From: Robertmurraya korlensis | GTDB lineage: Bacteria; Bacillota; Bacilli; Bacillales; Cytobacillaceae | Length of the DNA: 64,000 bases | Direction of reading: 5' to 3' | NCBI RefSeq assembly: GCF_023715225.1 | Contig: NZ_JAMBNS010000003.1 | Span: forward strand, 310,001 to 374,000 | Shown here: positions 11,504-20,442 of the stretch, in pieces | How positions within the stretch are numbered: the first letter of the stretch is position 1 | Layout of the letters: each line of letters opens with the position of its first letter | Notes under the pieces: generated by a model | The model's database searches: none | Told to the model about the DNA's origin: nothing | Seen by the model: only the letters and a program-made list of their open reading frames with translations | Made by a program: the position numbers and the translations under genes

Positions 11504-11866
11504 TTACTTTGTAAGCCATACTTTTTCATAGTCTGCTTCCTTAAAGCCAAGCGTTACTTTCTCTCCATCTGTTAGCAATGGGCGCTTGATTAACATTCCA
11601 TCCGAGGAAAGAAGCTCAAGAAGCTCGTCCTCTGAAGATGTTGCGATTTTATCTTTTACACCGAGCTCGCGGTATTTTTGTCCGCTCGTGTTGAAGAATT
11701 TTTTCAGCTCAAGTCCACTTGCTTTATAGTAGGATTGAAGTTCCGCTTTTGAAGGAGGCTGCTCTACGATATGTACCTCTTGATACTCAATATTGTGAGA
11801 ATCCAGCCATTTTTTCGCGTTTCGACAGGTTCCACATTTCGGATACCAATAGAAGGTCAATGCCAT
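11504..11866 (-). CDS. yusI: YusI, Spx/ArsC-family protein
   Basis: A 120-residue arsenate reductase-like thioredoxin-fold protein of the Spx/MgsR group. It has CGTC at residues 11-14 (YPKCGTCRNAKKWL) and the ArsC-family segment MLIKRPLLTDGEKVTLGF. The conserved arginine-proline (KRPLL) is present. Whether it reduces a substrate or binds RNA polymerase cannot be told from sequence. It lies between gcvH and fadE, as in B. subtilis. Confidence 0.85.
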   Translation of the reverse strand: MALTFYWYPKCGTCRNAKKWLDSHNIEYQEVHIVEQPPSKAELQSYYKASGLELKKFFNTSGQKYRELGVKDKIATSSEDELLELLSSDGMLIKRPLLTDGEKVTLGFKEADYEKVWLTK

Positions 11867-11968
11867 GTTACCACCATCCTTTTACACTTTCAATTGCATA
11901 TTAACATAATTAGGTACAAATTCATAACTTTGACTACGAAATTTCCGTGGATTTTCTACTTTACGAAC

Positions 11969-12005
11969 AAATCCCCCCTTCATCTATTTAAAGGGGGGGG
12001 GATTT
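11969..12005 (-). terminator. Probable terminator of the fadNAE operon
   Basis: Minus-strand stem ATCCCCCC/GGGGGGAT with a 17-18 base loop and a weak T tail (TTTGTTC), directly after the fadE stop. Confidence 0.65.
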
Positions 12006-12010
12006 TGTAG

Positions 12011-13795
12011 TTATAGAACAAATTTTTCTGCTTCGATTAGTTTTTCGGATGCTTCTCGCTTTTTCGCAATAACGTTAATTGGAGTGTGTCTTATAAATTT
12101 ACGTAGGGCGGAAATCATCATGCGCAGTGCATCACCTGTTTCTGTTGCAACAAGTGTTTCCTTTGCATGCTGCTCAATTTCATTGAACGCTTCCTGACAG
12201 AAGATTTGTGTGTATAAAAGCTTTTGCTTGCTCTTTTCTTCTCCGTCCTTAGCGATTGCTTTTTCTGTTCGTAGAACCACTGATTCCATCGCATAAGCAT
12301 TAGATACGATATCGGCGATGTTCACTAAGATCTCCTGCTCACGCTCAAGTGCTTTACCAAACTTTTGCGCTGCTAGGCCTGCTGCAAGAAGTCCGATTTT
12401 CTTTGCATTTTTCACTAAATACTTTTCTTGAGCTAACGGGGCATCCCCTGGCTCTTCTGGCATAAGCATCATTAGCTCCTCTTGAAGGGCCTGTGCTTTC
12501 TGGAATAAAGGAAGTTCCCCTTTAAATGCTTTTCTCAAATAAGTACCTGGCACTAATAGTCGATTGATTTCGTTTGTGCCCTCAAAAATTCGGTTAATTC
12601 TAGAATCGCGGTACACTCGTTCAATTTCATACTCACTCATAAAGCCGTAGCCACCGTGAAGCTGTACGCCTTCATCCGCTACATAATCCAACACTTCCGT
12701 CGCGAAAAACTTATTTAATGAACACTCAATTGCATATTCAGCAATTGATGCCGCTACCGCTTTCCCATTCTTCACTTCTTCGTCCGATAGCTTACTCATG
12801 CGTTCTTCGAAAAGTCCAACTGTACGGTAGACAGAGCTTTCTGCTGCATAAATTCTGGAAGCCATGGTGGCTAGTTTTTCTTTTGTTAAATTGAATTGAG
12901 ATAGCTTTGTTTTAAATTGTTGACGTTGGTTCGTGTACTTCGTCGTAATTTCAAACGCCGCCTTAGAACCACCGACTGCACCTACCCCAAGCTTATAACG
13001 ACCAATATTTAAAATGTTAAAGGCGATAATATGGCCTTTGCCATACTCTCCTAAAAGGTTTTCTACCGGTACTTGAGCATCTTCTAAAATCAATGTACGA
13101 GTGGAGGAACTCTTAATACCCATCTTCTTTTCTTCTGGACCAACAGACACGCCCGAAAACTCTCTTTCTACGATAAAAGCAGAGAAATGTTCGCCATCAA
13201 TTTTTGCATAAACAACAAATACATCGGCAAAGCCAGCATTTGTAATCCATTGCTTTTCTCCGTTAAGCACATAGTGGGTTCCTTCTGCATTTAAAACAGC
13301 CGTGGTTCTTGCCCCTAATGCATCTGAACCCGAGCCTGGTTCTGTTAATGCATAGGCAGCCAGCTTTTCACCCGTCGCTAGTGTAGGTAAGTATTTTTGC
13401 TTTTGTTCTTCGTTCCCAAACAATACGATTGGTAGCGACCCGATTCCAACATGTGCACCGTGTGAAATGGAAAAACCACCTGCACGAGACATTTTTTCTG
13501 CAATTAGTGCAGAACTGATTTTATCTAGAGCCAAGCCACCATACTCTTCCGGAACGTCAGCGCCTAGAAGACCGAGTTCACCAGCTTCTTTTAAAAGTTT
13601 TACCGAACGTTCAAATTCGTGATTTTCAATATGCTCCACTTGTGGGAGAACTTCATTGGTAACAAAGTCCTCTGTCATTTTTGCGATCATTTTTTGCTCA
13701 TCTGTATAATCCTCTGGAGTAAAGACTCGATCATAGGAAACATCTTCGATTAGAAAGCTTCCACCTTTAATTAATTTATCTGTTTGATTAGTCAT
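12011..13795 (-). CDS. fadE: FadE acyl-CoA dehydrogenase
   Basis: This FAD enzyme catalyses the first oxidation step of beta-oxidation. It has 594 residues, longer than short-chain dehydrogenases because of a C-terminal helical extension (from about residue 420), as in YusJ. AYALTEPGSGSDALG and QWITNAGFADVFVVYA are the FAD/acyl-CoA motifs; the active-site Glu is expected in the RIFEGTNEINRLL region. It is the last gene of the operon fadN-fadA-fadE, 18 bases after fadA, with the ribosome site GGAGG. Confidence 0.95.
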   Translation of the reverse strand: MTNQTDKLIKGGSFLIEDVSYDRVFTPEDYTDEQKMIAKMTEDFVTNEVLPQVEHIENHEFERSVKLLKEAGELGLLGADVPEEYGGLALDKISSALIAEKMSRAGGFSISHGAHVGIGSLPIVLFGNEEQKQKYLPTLATGEKLAAYALTEPGSGSDALGARTTAVLNAEGTHYVLNGEKQWITNAGFADVFVVYAKIDGEHFSAFIVEREFSGVSVGPEEKKMGIKSSSTRTLILEDAQVPVENLLGEYGKGHIIAFNILNIGRYKLGVGAVGGSKAAFEITTKYTNQRQQFKTKLSQFNLTKEKLATMASRIYAAESSVYRTVGLFEERMSKLSDEEVKNGKAVAASIAEYAIECSLNKFFATEVLDYVADEGVQLHGGYGFMSEYEIERVYRDSRINRIFEGTNEINRLLVPGTYLRKAFKGELPLFQKAQALQEELMMLMPEEPGDAPLAQEKYLVKNAKKIGLLAAGLAAQKFGKALEREQEILVNIADIVSNAYAMESVVLRTEKAIAKDGEEKSKQKLLYTQIFCQEAFNEIEQHAKETLVATETGDALRMMISALRKFIRHTPINVIAKKREASEKLIEAEKFVL

Positions 13796-13813
13796 CTTTT
13801 TTCCTCCGTTCTA

Positions 13814-14989
13814 TCATAAAAGTTCGAACACTCCGGCAGCACCCATTCCGCCACCGATACACATCGTAACAACCCCAAATTGTTGATTACGTCGCTTCAT
13901 TTCATGAATTAAAGAAAGGGTTAGCTTAGCTCCGGTACAGCCAAGTGGATGACCTAGTGCAATCGCTCCACCGTTCACATTTACCTTTTCCTCATCAATT
14001 CCTAGCTCACGAATGACTTGAATCGATTGAGAAGCGAAGGCTTCATTTAGTTCAAATAATCCGATATCCGATAACTCTAATCCAGCAAGCTTTAGTGCTT
14101 TTGGAATGGCTACAACTGGGCCGATCCCCATAATTTCAGGTGGCACACCTCCAACAGCGAATGACCGGAATTTGACAAGTGGCGTGAGTCCACTAGCCTC
14201 TGCTTTTTCACGATCCATTACCATGACGGCTGCGGCTCCATCACTTGTTTGCGAGGAATTCCCTGCTGTAACGGTTCCTGTTACCGAAAAGGCTGGACGA
14301 AGCTTCGCCAATGTTTCTACGGTTGACTCAGGACGAACCCCCTCGTCTTGACTAAAAACGAATGGTTTTTCGATTAGTTTATTTTCTTTTCCAACCGAGC
14401 GAAGAATAACGTCTACTGGTACAATTTCATCAACAAACTTTCCTTCTTGAAGAGCTTTCGCTGCTTTTTGATGACTTCTAACCGCAAAAGCATCCTGATC
14501 TTCACGAGAAATTCCAAATTTCTTTGCTACCTCTTCTGCTGTATGCCCCATCCCCATATAGTACTGAGGAGCTGTTTCAGCGAGTTTGACATTGGGTCTT
14601 ACTACATGACCCATCATTGGTACTAAGCTCATGGATTCTGCTCCACCCGCAATGATGGTGTCGGCATGACCAATCATGATCTTTTCTGCCGCATAGGCAA
14701 TCGATTGAAGCCCTGATGAACAATAACGATTGATGGTGATTGCAGGGACTGTATCAGGAAGCCCAGCAAGTGCCCCAATATTCCGCGCCATATTTAACCC
14801 TTGCTCTGCTTCAGGCATAGCACATCCAATAATTAAGTCATCAATATTTCCATCGTAATTTCCTACCCGCTTTAAGGTTTCTTTTACAACCAGTGCACCG
14901 AGATCATCAGGTCTAACACTGGCAAGCGACCCTTTTTTTGATTTTCCGACTGGAGTTCGTGCTCCAGCAACGATAACCGCTTCTCTCAT
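13814..14989 (-). CDS. fadA: FadA acetyl-CoA acyltransferase (3-ketoacyl-CoA thiolase)
   Basis: This thiolase cleaves 3-ketoacyl-CoA to acetyl-CoA and a shortened acyl-CoA. The nucleophile Cys is in NRYCSSGLQS near residue 90. The histidines are in NEAFASQ...GGAIALGHPLGCTGAKL, and the C-terminal cysteine is in CIGGGMGAAGVF. The start at 14989 follows GAGGG; an in-frame GTG one codon earlier is possible. Length is 391 residues. It is the middle gene of the operon. Confidence 0.95.
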   Translation of the reverse strand: MREAVIVAGARTPVGKSKKGSLASVRPDDLGALVVKETLKRVGNYDGNIDDLIIGCAMPEAEQGLNMARNIGALAGLPDTVPAITINRYCSSGLQSIAYAAEKIMIGHADTIIAGGAESMSLVPMMGHVVRPNVKLAETAPQYYMGMGHTAEEVAKKFGISREDQDAFAVRSHQKAAKALQEGKFVDEIVPVDVILRSVGKENKLIEKPFVFSQDEGVRPESTVETLAKLRPAFSVTGTVTAGNSSQTSDGAAAVMVMDREKAEASGLTPLVKFRSFAVGGVPPEIMGIGPVVAIPKALKLAGLELSDIGLFELNEAFASQSIQVIRELGIDEEKVNVNGGAIALGHPLGCTGAKLTLSLIHEMKRRNQQFGVVTMCIGGGMGAAGVFELL

Positions 14990-15036
14990 CACGTTCCCTC
15001 GCTTCCTATTTATGCTACTATCACTCTATTAATCTA

Positions 15037-17424
15037 TTAGTTTCGCAACGGCTTTCCTTTTAGAAGCATATGCTGCATTCTTGCTTGCGATTTTGGCTCT
15101 GCAGTTAAGCTCAAGAATGCCTCTTTTTCTAGGTCAAGCAAGTATTGTTCATCGACTTCTGTTCCGAAAGGCACTTTTCCGCCTGCTATCACATAAGCTA
15201 GTTTCTTTGCAATTTTTAAATCATGCTCTGAAATATATCCCGAGTAATGCATCGTTTGTGCTCCTAAAAGTAAGGTGGCATAACCCGTTTCACCTACGAC
15301 TGGAATTTTCTTTCGAACGGGTGGCTTATACCCTTTGTCATAAAGTGCTAGAACAGCCTGCTTCGCATCATAAAGCTGGTGGTCTCCGTTTACACTGACA
15401 GCATCTGCTTTATTCAAGAAGTTGTTTTCACGCGCTTCCTCTCCCGATGTGGACACCTTTGCCATCGCAATCGTTTCAAACACTTTATTCGCCACATTTT
15501 GAAGGTCAAATGGAACTCCGTTTGGCATGCTATTTAAGAATTTCATGTATAGCTCTTTGTTTCCGCCACCACCAGGGATAAGACCTACCCCGACTTCCAC
15601 GAGTCCCATATACGTTTCCATAGTCGCTTGAATATGTGCAGTCGGTAGGCAAACCTCTGCTCCACCACCAAGGGTCATCGCAAATGGTGCGGCAACAACC
15701 GGCTTTGTACTGTACTTAATTTTCATCATCGCTTGCTGGAAGTGACGAACAACCATATCAATTTCAAAAATATTATCATCTTGTGCTTCCATTAGAATCA
15801 TGGCAAGATTTGCACCGACGCAGAAGTTCTTCCCTTGATTCCCAATCACTAAGCCCTTGAAATTCTTTTCCACTTCATCAACAGCAAAATTAATCATTTG
15901 CACAATATCAAGCCCAATGGCATTACTTTGTGAGTGGAATTCTAGAAGGGCCACTCCATCTCCAAGATCAATCAAGCTTGCACCACTATTTTTCTTAATC
16001 ACGCCACGCTGTTTTTTGATTTTTTTCAGGTTAATAACCTTTTGGTTTTCTTCGACAAGCCTGTATTCACCATTGGTATAGAAGAAAAGATCACCGTTCT
16101 CTTCTTCCTTATAAAAGCTGGTATGGCCATTTGCTAGCATTTCCTTTATCCAGCTTGGAACGGCCAGACCGTCTTTCTCCATTTTGGCAATTGATTTTTC
16201 TAGTCCAATAGCATCCCATACTTCAAATGGACCTTGCTCCCAACCAAAGCCCCATTTCATGGCACGATCAATCGCGACGATATCATCGGCAATCGTACCG
16301 AGTAAATCCGCAGAATACACAAGTACTGGACTAAAAATATTCCATAGTAGTTCTCCTGCACGATCGTTTGCATATACAAGCGCTTTCATTTTATTTACTA
16401 AGCCCTTTTCCTGTTTACTCATTTCAATAGAGGAGGTTTTTAATTTTTTTCGTTCTACGTATTCAAGAGTGGCCGGATCTAATTCAAGTATTTCTTTCCC
16501 TTTTTTCAGGAAGAACCCTTGACCAGATTTGCTTCCAAGCCACCCTTTTTCAAGCATTTGATTCATAAAGGCAGGTACCTCAAATACTTCTTTCTCTGCA
16601 CCATTTACTTGGTCATATACGTTTTTTGCTACGTGCGCAAAAGTATCTAGTCCAACTACATCCAATGTACGGAAGGTTGCACTCTTCGGTCGTCCGATTA
16701 GCGGTCCTGTTACAGAATCCACTTCTCCAACACTGTATCCACCTTTTAACATTTCCCTTACTGTCACTAACAGACCGTACGTACCAATTCGGTTAGCAAT
16801 AAAATTTGGCGTGTCCTTAGCGATAACCACACCTTTTCCGAGAATATCTTCACCGTACTGCTTCATAAAATGAAGTACATCGGGTGAAGTATGCTGAGTT
16901 GGAATGATTTCTAAAAGCTTTAAGTATCTAGGTGGATTAAAAAAGTGAGTACCAAGGAAATGCTGTTGGAAGTCTTCAGAGCGGCCTTCTACCATTGCCT
17001 CTACAGAAATACCAGATGTATTTGAGCTTACAAAGCTACCAGGCTTTCGATATTGATCAACCTTCTTGAAAATCTGCTGCTTAATGGCTAAGTTTTCGAC
17101 AACTACTTCAATTATCCAGTCAACTTCACTAAGTCTTGATAGATCATCTTCAAAGTTTCCTGCTTCGATGAGGGTTAAATTGTTTTTTGAGGTTAATGGT
17201 GCAGGTTTTTGCTTTAACAGCTTTTGTACTGCTGTTTGGCTGATACGATTTCTGACTGCTTTATCTTCTAGTGTTAACCCCTTTTTCTTCTCGTCTTCAG
17301 TTAGTTCGCGCGGAACAATATCTAATAGCAATGTTGGAATCCCGATATTGGCAAGGTGTGCGGCTATACCAGACCCCATTACCCCCGAGCCTAAAACGGC
17401 AGCCTTTTTAATTTGTTGGATCAA
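15037..17424 (-). CDS. fadN: FadN 3-hydroxyacyl-CoA dehydrogenase/enoyl-CoA hydratase
   Basis: This is a bifunctional beta-oxidation enzyme of 795 residues. The N-terminal NAD-binding domain (GSGVMGSGIAAHLANIG) and 3-hydroxyacyl-CoA dehydrogenase domains come first; the crotonase-like hydratase region follows at about 470-660 (GKNFCVGANLAMI, LGGGAEVCLPTAHI, GVGLIPGGGGNKEL). This order is the reverse of E. coli FadB and matches YusL. The start is a TTG at 17424 behind AGGGGGAG. It is the first gene of the operon and is controlled by the FadR operator just upstream. Confidence 0.95.
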   Translation of the reverse strand: MIQQIKKAAVLGSGVMGSGIAAHLANIGIPTLLLDIVPRELTEDEKKKGLTLEDKAVRNRISQTAVQKLLKQKPAPLTSKNNLTLIEAGNFEDDLSRLSEVDWIIEVVVENLAIKQQIFKKVDQYRKPGSFVSSNTSGISVEAMVEGRSEDFQQHFLGTHFFNPPRYLKLLEIIPTQHTSPDVLHFMKQYGEDILGKGVVIAKDTPNFIANRIGTYGLLVTVREMLKGGYSVGEVDSVTGPLIGRPKSATFRTLDVVGLDTFAHVAKNVYDQVNGAEKEVFEVPAFMNQMLEKGWLGSKSGQGFFLKKGKEILELDPATLEYVERKKLKTSSIEMSKQEKGLVNKMKALVYANDRAGELLWNIFSPVLVYSADLLGTIADDIVAIDRAMKWGFGWEQGPFEVWDAIGLEKSIAKMEKDGLAVPSWIKEMLANGHTSFYKEEENGDLFFYTNGEYRLVEENQKVINLKKIKKQRGVIKKNSGASLIDLGDGVALLEFHSQSNAIGLDIVQMINFAVDEVEKNFKGLVIGNQGKNFCVGANLAMILMEAQDDNIFEIDMVVRHFQQAMMKIKYSTKPVVAAPFAMTLGGGAEVCLPTAHIQATMETYMGLVEVGVGLIPGGGGNKELYMKFLNSMPNGVPFDLQNVANKVFETIAMAKVSTSGEEARENNFLNKADAVSVNGDHQLYDAKQAVLALYDKGYKPPVRKKIPVVGETGYATLLLGAQTMHYSGYISEHDLKIAKKLAYVIAGGKVPFGTEVDEQYLLDLEKEAFLSLTAEPKSQARMQHMLLKGKPLRN

Positions 17425-17468
17425 CTTTTGTCTCCCCCTTTAGCTTTTTTTGAGTGGATTCATTAGTT

Positions 17469-17486
17469 TGAATGAATACTCATTCA
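17469..17486. promoter_or_regulatory. FadR (YsiA) operator
   Basis: TGAATGAATACTCATTCA is a near-perfect palindrome that fits the Bacillus FadR box. It lies just downstream of the fadN -10 element, where a bound TetR-type repressor would block transcription until long-chain acyl-CoA releases it. Confidence 0.93.
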
Positions 17487-17501
17487 TTTTTGGTTACTTT
17501 T

Positions 17502-17530
17502 ATCATAAGATATTTAAAAATATTACGCAA
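17502..17530 (-). promoter_or_regulatory. fadNAE promoter
   Basis: Minus strand TTGCGT (17525-17530), a 17-base spacer and TATGAT (17502-17507), with the FadR operator 15 bases downstream of the -10. Confidence 0.8.
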
Positions 17531-17645
17531 TCCTTTGTCGTTGAAATTTGAAAATTTTTTGAAATTTACATTATTTTATGCGGTCAATAGAATCCTATGA
17601 TTGTGGATATGTTATACACGAGGGAAAAAGTTTGGGGGTGTACAC

Positions 17646-17777
17646 ATGGCAAAGATAAAGAAAAATCCATCAAAGGCTGGCGTAAGTGCCGCTAGCGTAA
17701 AGGGTGATGCTGGCCCAACTGTTGAAAATGATGGTGGTGGAAAACGAAACAGCCAGAACAACCAGTATAAAAAATAA
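17646..17777 (+). CDS. yuzL: YuzL family small protein
   Basis: This 43-residue hydrophilic protein begins MAKIKKNPSKAGVSAASVKG and ends in a Gly/Asn/Lys-rich tail (NDGGGKRNSQNNQYKK). The ribosome site GGGGGTG lies six bases before the ATG. The sequence resembles the YuzL family of Bacillaceae, and the location beside fadN and the proline dehydrogenase agrees. Its composition recalls small acid-soluble spore proteins, but no role is established from sequence. Confidence 0.85.
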   Translation: MAKIKKNPSKAGVSAASVKGDAGPTVENDGGGKRNSQNNQYKK

Positions 17778-17784
17778 TGATAAG

Positions 17785-17823
17785 TGTACCCGCACTCGAT
17801 ATGGTGTCGGGTACGTTTTTTTG
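17785..17823 (+). terminator. Terminator of yuzL
   Basis: Stem GTACCCG/CGGGTAC followed by seven T, eight bases after the stop. Confidence 0.85.
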
Positions 17824-17834
17824 TTGGGGTCGTA

Positions 17835-18220
17835 GTTGAAGGACGTTGCCCCCTTTCCAAGCCTTCCTAACGTTCTTCATTCACCTGTTGAAAGACGTTG
17901 CCCCCTTTCCAAGCCTTCCTAACGTTCTTCATTCACCTGTTGAAGGACGTTGCCCCCTTTCCATGCCTTCCTAACGTTCTTCATTCACCTGTTGAAGGAC
18001 GTTGCCCCCTCTCCAAGCCTTCCTAACGTTCTTCATTCACCTGTTGAAGGACGTTGCCCCCTTTCCAAGCATTCCTAACGTTCTTCATTCACCTGTTGAA
18101 GGACGTTGCCCCCTCTCCAAGCCTTCCTAACGTTCTTCATTCACCTGTTGAAAGACGTTACCCCCTTTCCAAGCCTTTCTAACGTTCTTCATTCACCTGT
18201 TGAAGGACGTTGCCCCCTTT
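17835..18220. repeat. Tandem array, 52-bp unit, about 7.4 copies
   Basis: The marker GACGTT recurs at 17842, 17894, 17946, 17998, 18050, 18102, 18154 and 18206, so the period is exactly 52 bases throughout. Units differ by one to three substitutions and no indels. Each unit starts near GTTGAAGGACGTTGCCCCCT. GAAGGACGTT and AACGTTCTTC in one unit can pair into a 10-bp hairpin (one G-T) with a loop of about 21 bases. The array fills the space between the convergent genes yuzL and fadM and lies between their terminators. It has no distinct spacers, so it is not a CRISPR array. Confidence 0.95.
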
Positions 18221-18282
18221 AAATAGCTGCAAAATATTGTTCAATTTAAAGTTCTTAACTCCCTTCATCCTTCGAAGGACAT

Positions 18283-18315
18283 AAAAAACTACCCACTCAA
18301 ACGAATGGGTAGTTC
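18283..18315 (-). terminator. Terminator of the proline dehydrogenase gene
   Basis: Stem AACTACCCA/TGGGTAGTT followed by a T run on the minus strand. Confidence 0.9.
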
Positions 18316-18320
18316 CTTAC

Positions 18321-19238
18321 TTATTTTTTAAACATACCCTTTAGTACGAAGGCTACATTTGCTGGGCGTTCGGCTAGACGGCGCATGAAGTAGCCGTACC
18401 AGTCGGTTCCATACGGGACGTATACTCTCATTTTATACCCTTCTTCAACAAGTTCAACTTGCCGTTCCGGTCGGATGCCGTAGAGCATCTGGAATTCAAA
18501 TTGGTCAGTGCTTATGGCATTGGTTTTGGCTAAATGCTTGGTGTATTCAATAATCGCATCATCGTGGGTGGCAACAGCCGTGTAATTTCCGTTTAGCATA
18601 TGCATCTTAATAATCTTTTTGAAATTTTCATCCACGTCTTTTTTTACTGGAAAGGCTACCTCCGGGGATTCTTTATAAGCTCCCTTTACTAAGCGTAGGT
18701 TCGGATGATAGTGGTTCAGTTCTGCAATATCCTTTTCCGTTCGATATAAATAGGCCTGGATGACTGTACCAACATGGTCATATTCACTTTTTAATATCTT
18801 AAAAATATCGATTGTTTTCTGTGCACGAGAGTAGTTTTCCATATCTATCGTTACGAACACATCGTTCTTTTTTGCTGCTTCTAGTATTCTTCTCATATTG
18901 TGAAGAACAACGTCATCAGAAATATCTAATCCCATCGACGTCATTTTTAATGATAATTGTGATTGGAGTTTTTCCCGCCCTATAGCTTCTATCGCAAGAA
19001 TGGAGTTGTCAGCCATTTCATTTGCTTCTTTCTCATTGTCGACAAATTCCCCTAAATAATCGATTGTAACAAGTAGACCATTTTTATTGAGGTCTTGAAT
19101 AACACGTGTTGCGAGTTCAATTGTTTCACCAGCAACAAACCGTGATGCACCGAATCTTAATCCATATCGCTTTGCTAGTCTAGTTAATGCTTTGTTTTTA
19201 GAAAGGAATAAAAAGAAATCTCTCATCAATTGTTCCAT
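18321..19238 (-). CDS. fadM: Proline dehydrogenase (YusM/FadM type)
   Basis: This FAD-dependent enzyme of 305 residues oxidises proline to pyrroline-5-carboxylate. The TIM-barrel motifs LRLVKGAYKESPEVAFP and FEFQMLYGIRPERQ, and the C-terminal VYVPYGTDWYGYFMRRLAERP with its two substrate-binding arginines, are all present. It is monofunctional, with no P5C dehydrogenase domain, which must be supplied elsewhere. The neighbourhood (fadN, yuzL) matches yusM of B. subtilis, which also has the separate paralog putB. Confidence 0.92.
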   Translation of the reverse strand: MEQLMRDFFLFLSKNKALTRLAKRYGLRFGASRFVAGETIELATRVIQDLNKNGLLVTIDYLGEFVDNEKEANEMADNSILAIEAIGREKLQSQLSLKMTSMGLDISDDVVLHNMRRILEAAKKNDVFVTIDMENYSRAQKTIDIFKILKSEYDHVGTVIQAYLYRTEKDIAELNHYHPNLRLVKGAYKESPEVAFPVKKDVDENFKKIIKMHMLNGNYTAVATHDDAIIEYTKHLAKTNAISTDQFEFQMLYGIRPERQVELVEEGYKMRVYVPYGTDWYGYFMRRLAERPANVAFVLKGMFKK

Positions 19239-19372
19239 TGTGTTATCCCTCCTGCAAGCGTTTACTATAGCTATATGAAAAGGAAAAGCTAAGCGTTTCT
19301 ACCTGTCATTTTACCATTTCCGATCGTCATTTCCTACGATGATGGAAAGGAATCGAACAAGATCGGACCATG

Positions 19373-19399
19373 AAAAAACCGAACCCATTTGGACTCGGC
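19373..19399 (-). terminator. Terminator of the siderophore-uptake operon (after yusU)
   Basis: Stem CCGAGTCCA/TGGGTTCGG followed by six T on the minus strand, abutting the yusU stop. Confidence 0.8.
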
Positions 19400-19400
19400 T

Positions 19401-19649
19401 TTATTCCTTCGCTTGTCTGTGCGCTTCATTTAATTCTTTGATTTCATTAATTGTTTCCTTAATCTCATTCTTAGCATCAGGATACGTGTCGTTCCAATGC
19501 TTAACAAGAGCTGGCATTGATTTGCTCATGTGAGAGTACAGGATCCACGCCTTCACTTTTTCCACATGATCAGCATCTGCCTCACCTAGTAGCAACTCGG
19601 TATATTTAGTTAATAGTCCATTGATCTTTTCATCTAAGTTATTGCTCAC
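19401..19649 (-). CDS. yusU: YusU-like DUF2573 protein
   Basis: This 82-residue soluble, mostly helical acidic protein begins MSNNLDEKINGLLTKYTELL. It has no signal or membrane segment. It overlaps the end of the FhuF-like gene by 11 bases and is the last gene of the siderophore operon. The position next to the YusV-type ATPase matches yusU. Function is unknown; the context suggests a link to iron uptake. Confidence 0.75.
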   Translation of the reverse strand: MSNNLDEKINGLLTKYTELLLGEADADHVEKVKAWILYSHMSKSMPALVKHWNDTYPDAKNEIKETINEIKELNEAHRQAKE

Positions 19650-20442
19650 GAGTTCCCTCCGTTCTTATGTACCTTTTTGGTCGATTACAAGTTTGTGGAC
19701 AAATTTTACAACGGTCCGATGTTCCTGTTAAAGCATAAAAGAAGCAACACGTGGTTCGTACACGAACTTCTTCTCCAAGCTCAGGAATATAACGTTTTAC
19801 ATGAAAATGCTTTTTTATGGGATTTTCGTGATAACTCCCAAACAATGAGCCAGGTGCTTGTTGAGCAATGAAGTGTAGGTCTTCCACTGCACGGCCACGA
19901 ACCTCTTCATCTTCATGTTCAGACAACACGGATTCATACAGCCAAAAAATATAAATCGCAATATTTTCCCATAATACGAGTTTGGATTGCTTGGACTCCG
20001 TCTTCACACTCTCCACAATAGGAGTAACGATATTGGAGAAAAAGTCAGCAATGGCTTCATATCTCCATTGGTCTCTATCACCTGTTGGTTCACTGATTCT
20101 CCACTCTGAGAAAAAGAACGTAGGCAGCCAGAGTGGATCTTGTTCGTCTGTTTGAAGATGCATATGCTCGAGCTGTATATGAAATCGTTTGTTAAAAGCG
20201 GTCATCGCATACAAATAAATAGCTGATAGAAAAGCGTATCTTTTAATAAACATGGACGCTGTCACTTTTACATTCGGCGAACCAATATGCTCGGAAGCCC
20301 GACTGATAAAGGTTCGAAGCTGATCTTTTTGAAGAAGCTCACTTAACGTAATCGATAAATCAGATTCCTGATGAACCTTTTCCAATGTAAATCGGTAATT
20401 CTTCAGTTGACTTAATTCTGTTTCTGAAAAAAATTTATCCAT
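19639..20442 (-). CDS. FhuF-like siderophore-iron reductase
   Basis: This 267-residue cytosolic protein has a C-terminal cysteine set CC-x10-C-x2-C (TTCCFFYALTGTSDRCKICP), the [2Fe-2S] pattern of FhuF ferric-siderophore reductases. The N-terminal ~200 residues are helical with many aromatics. The start at 20442 follows GCAGGAGC and overlaps the ATPase stop by eight bases; the longer frame to 20520 lies inside the ATPase gene. Its place in the operon suggests it releases iron from the imported siderophore by reduction. Confidence 0.82.
   Translation of the reverse strand: MDKFFSETELSQLKNYRFTLEKVHQESDLSITLSELLQKDQLRTFISRASEHIGSPNVKVTASMFIKRYAFLSAIYLYAMTAFNKRFHIQLEHMHLQTDEQDPLWLPTFFFSEWRISEPTGDRDQWRYEAIADFFSNIVTPIVESVKTESKQSKLVLWENIAIYIFWLYESVLSEHEDEEVRGRAVEDLHFIAQQAPGSLFGSYHENPIKKHFHVKRYIPELGEEVRVRTTCCFFYALTGTSDRCKICPQTCNRPKRYIRTEGTREQ

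Noticed and set aside
15857-16522. Antisense ORFs opposite fadN
   Set aside because: They are shadow frames of a conserved gene.
17612-17880. Minus-strand ORFs of 62 and 82 residues across yuzL and the repeat array
   Set aside because: They are antisense to yuzL and its terminator, have no convincing ribosome site, and run into the tandem repeats.
17835-18220. Possible CRISPR array
   Set aside because: The whole 52-base unit repeats; there are no unique spacers, and no cas genes lie nearby.
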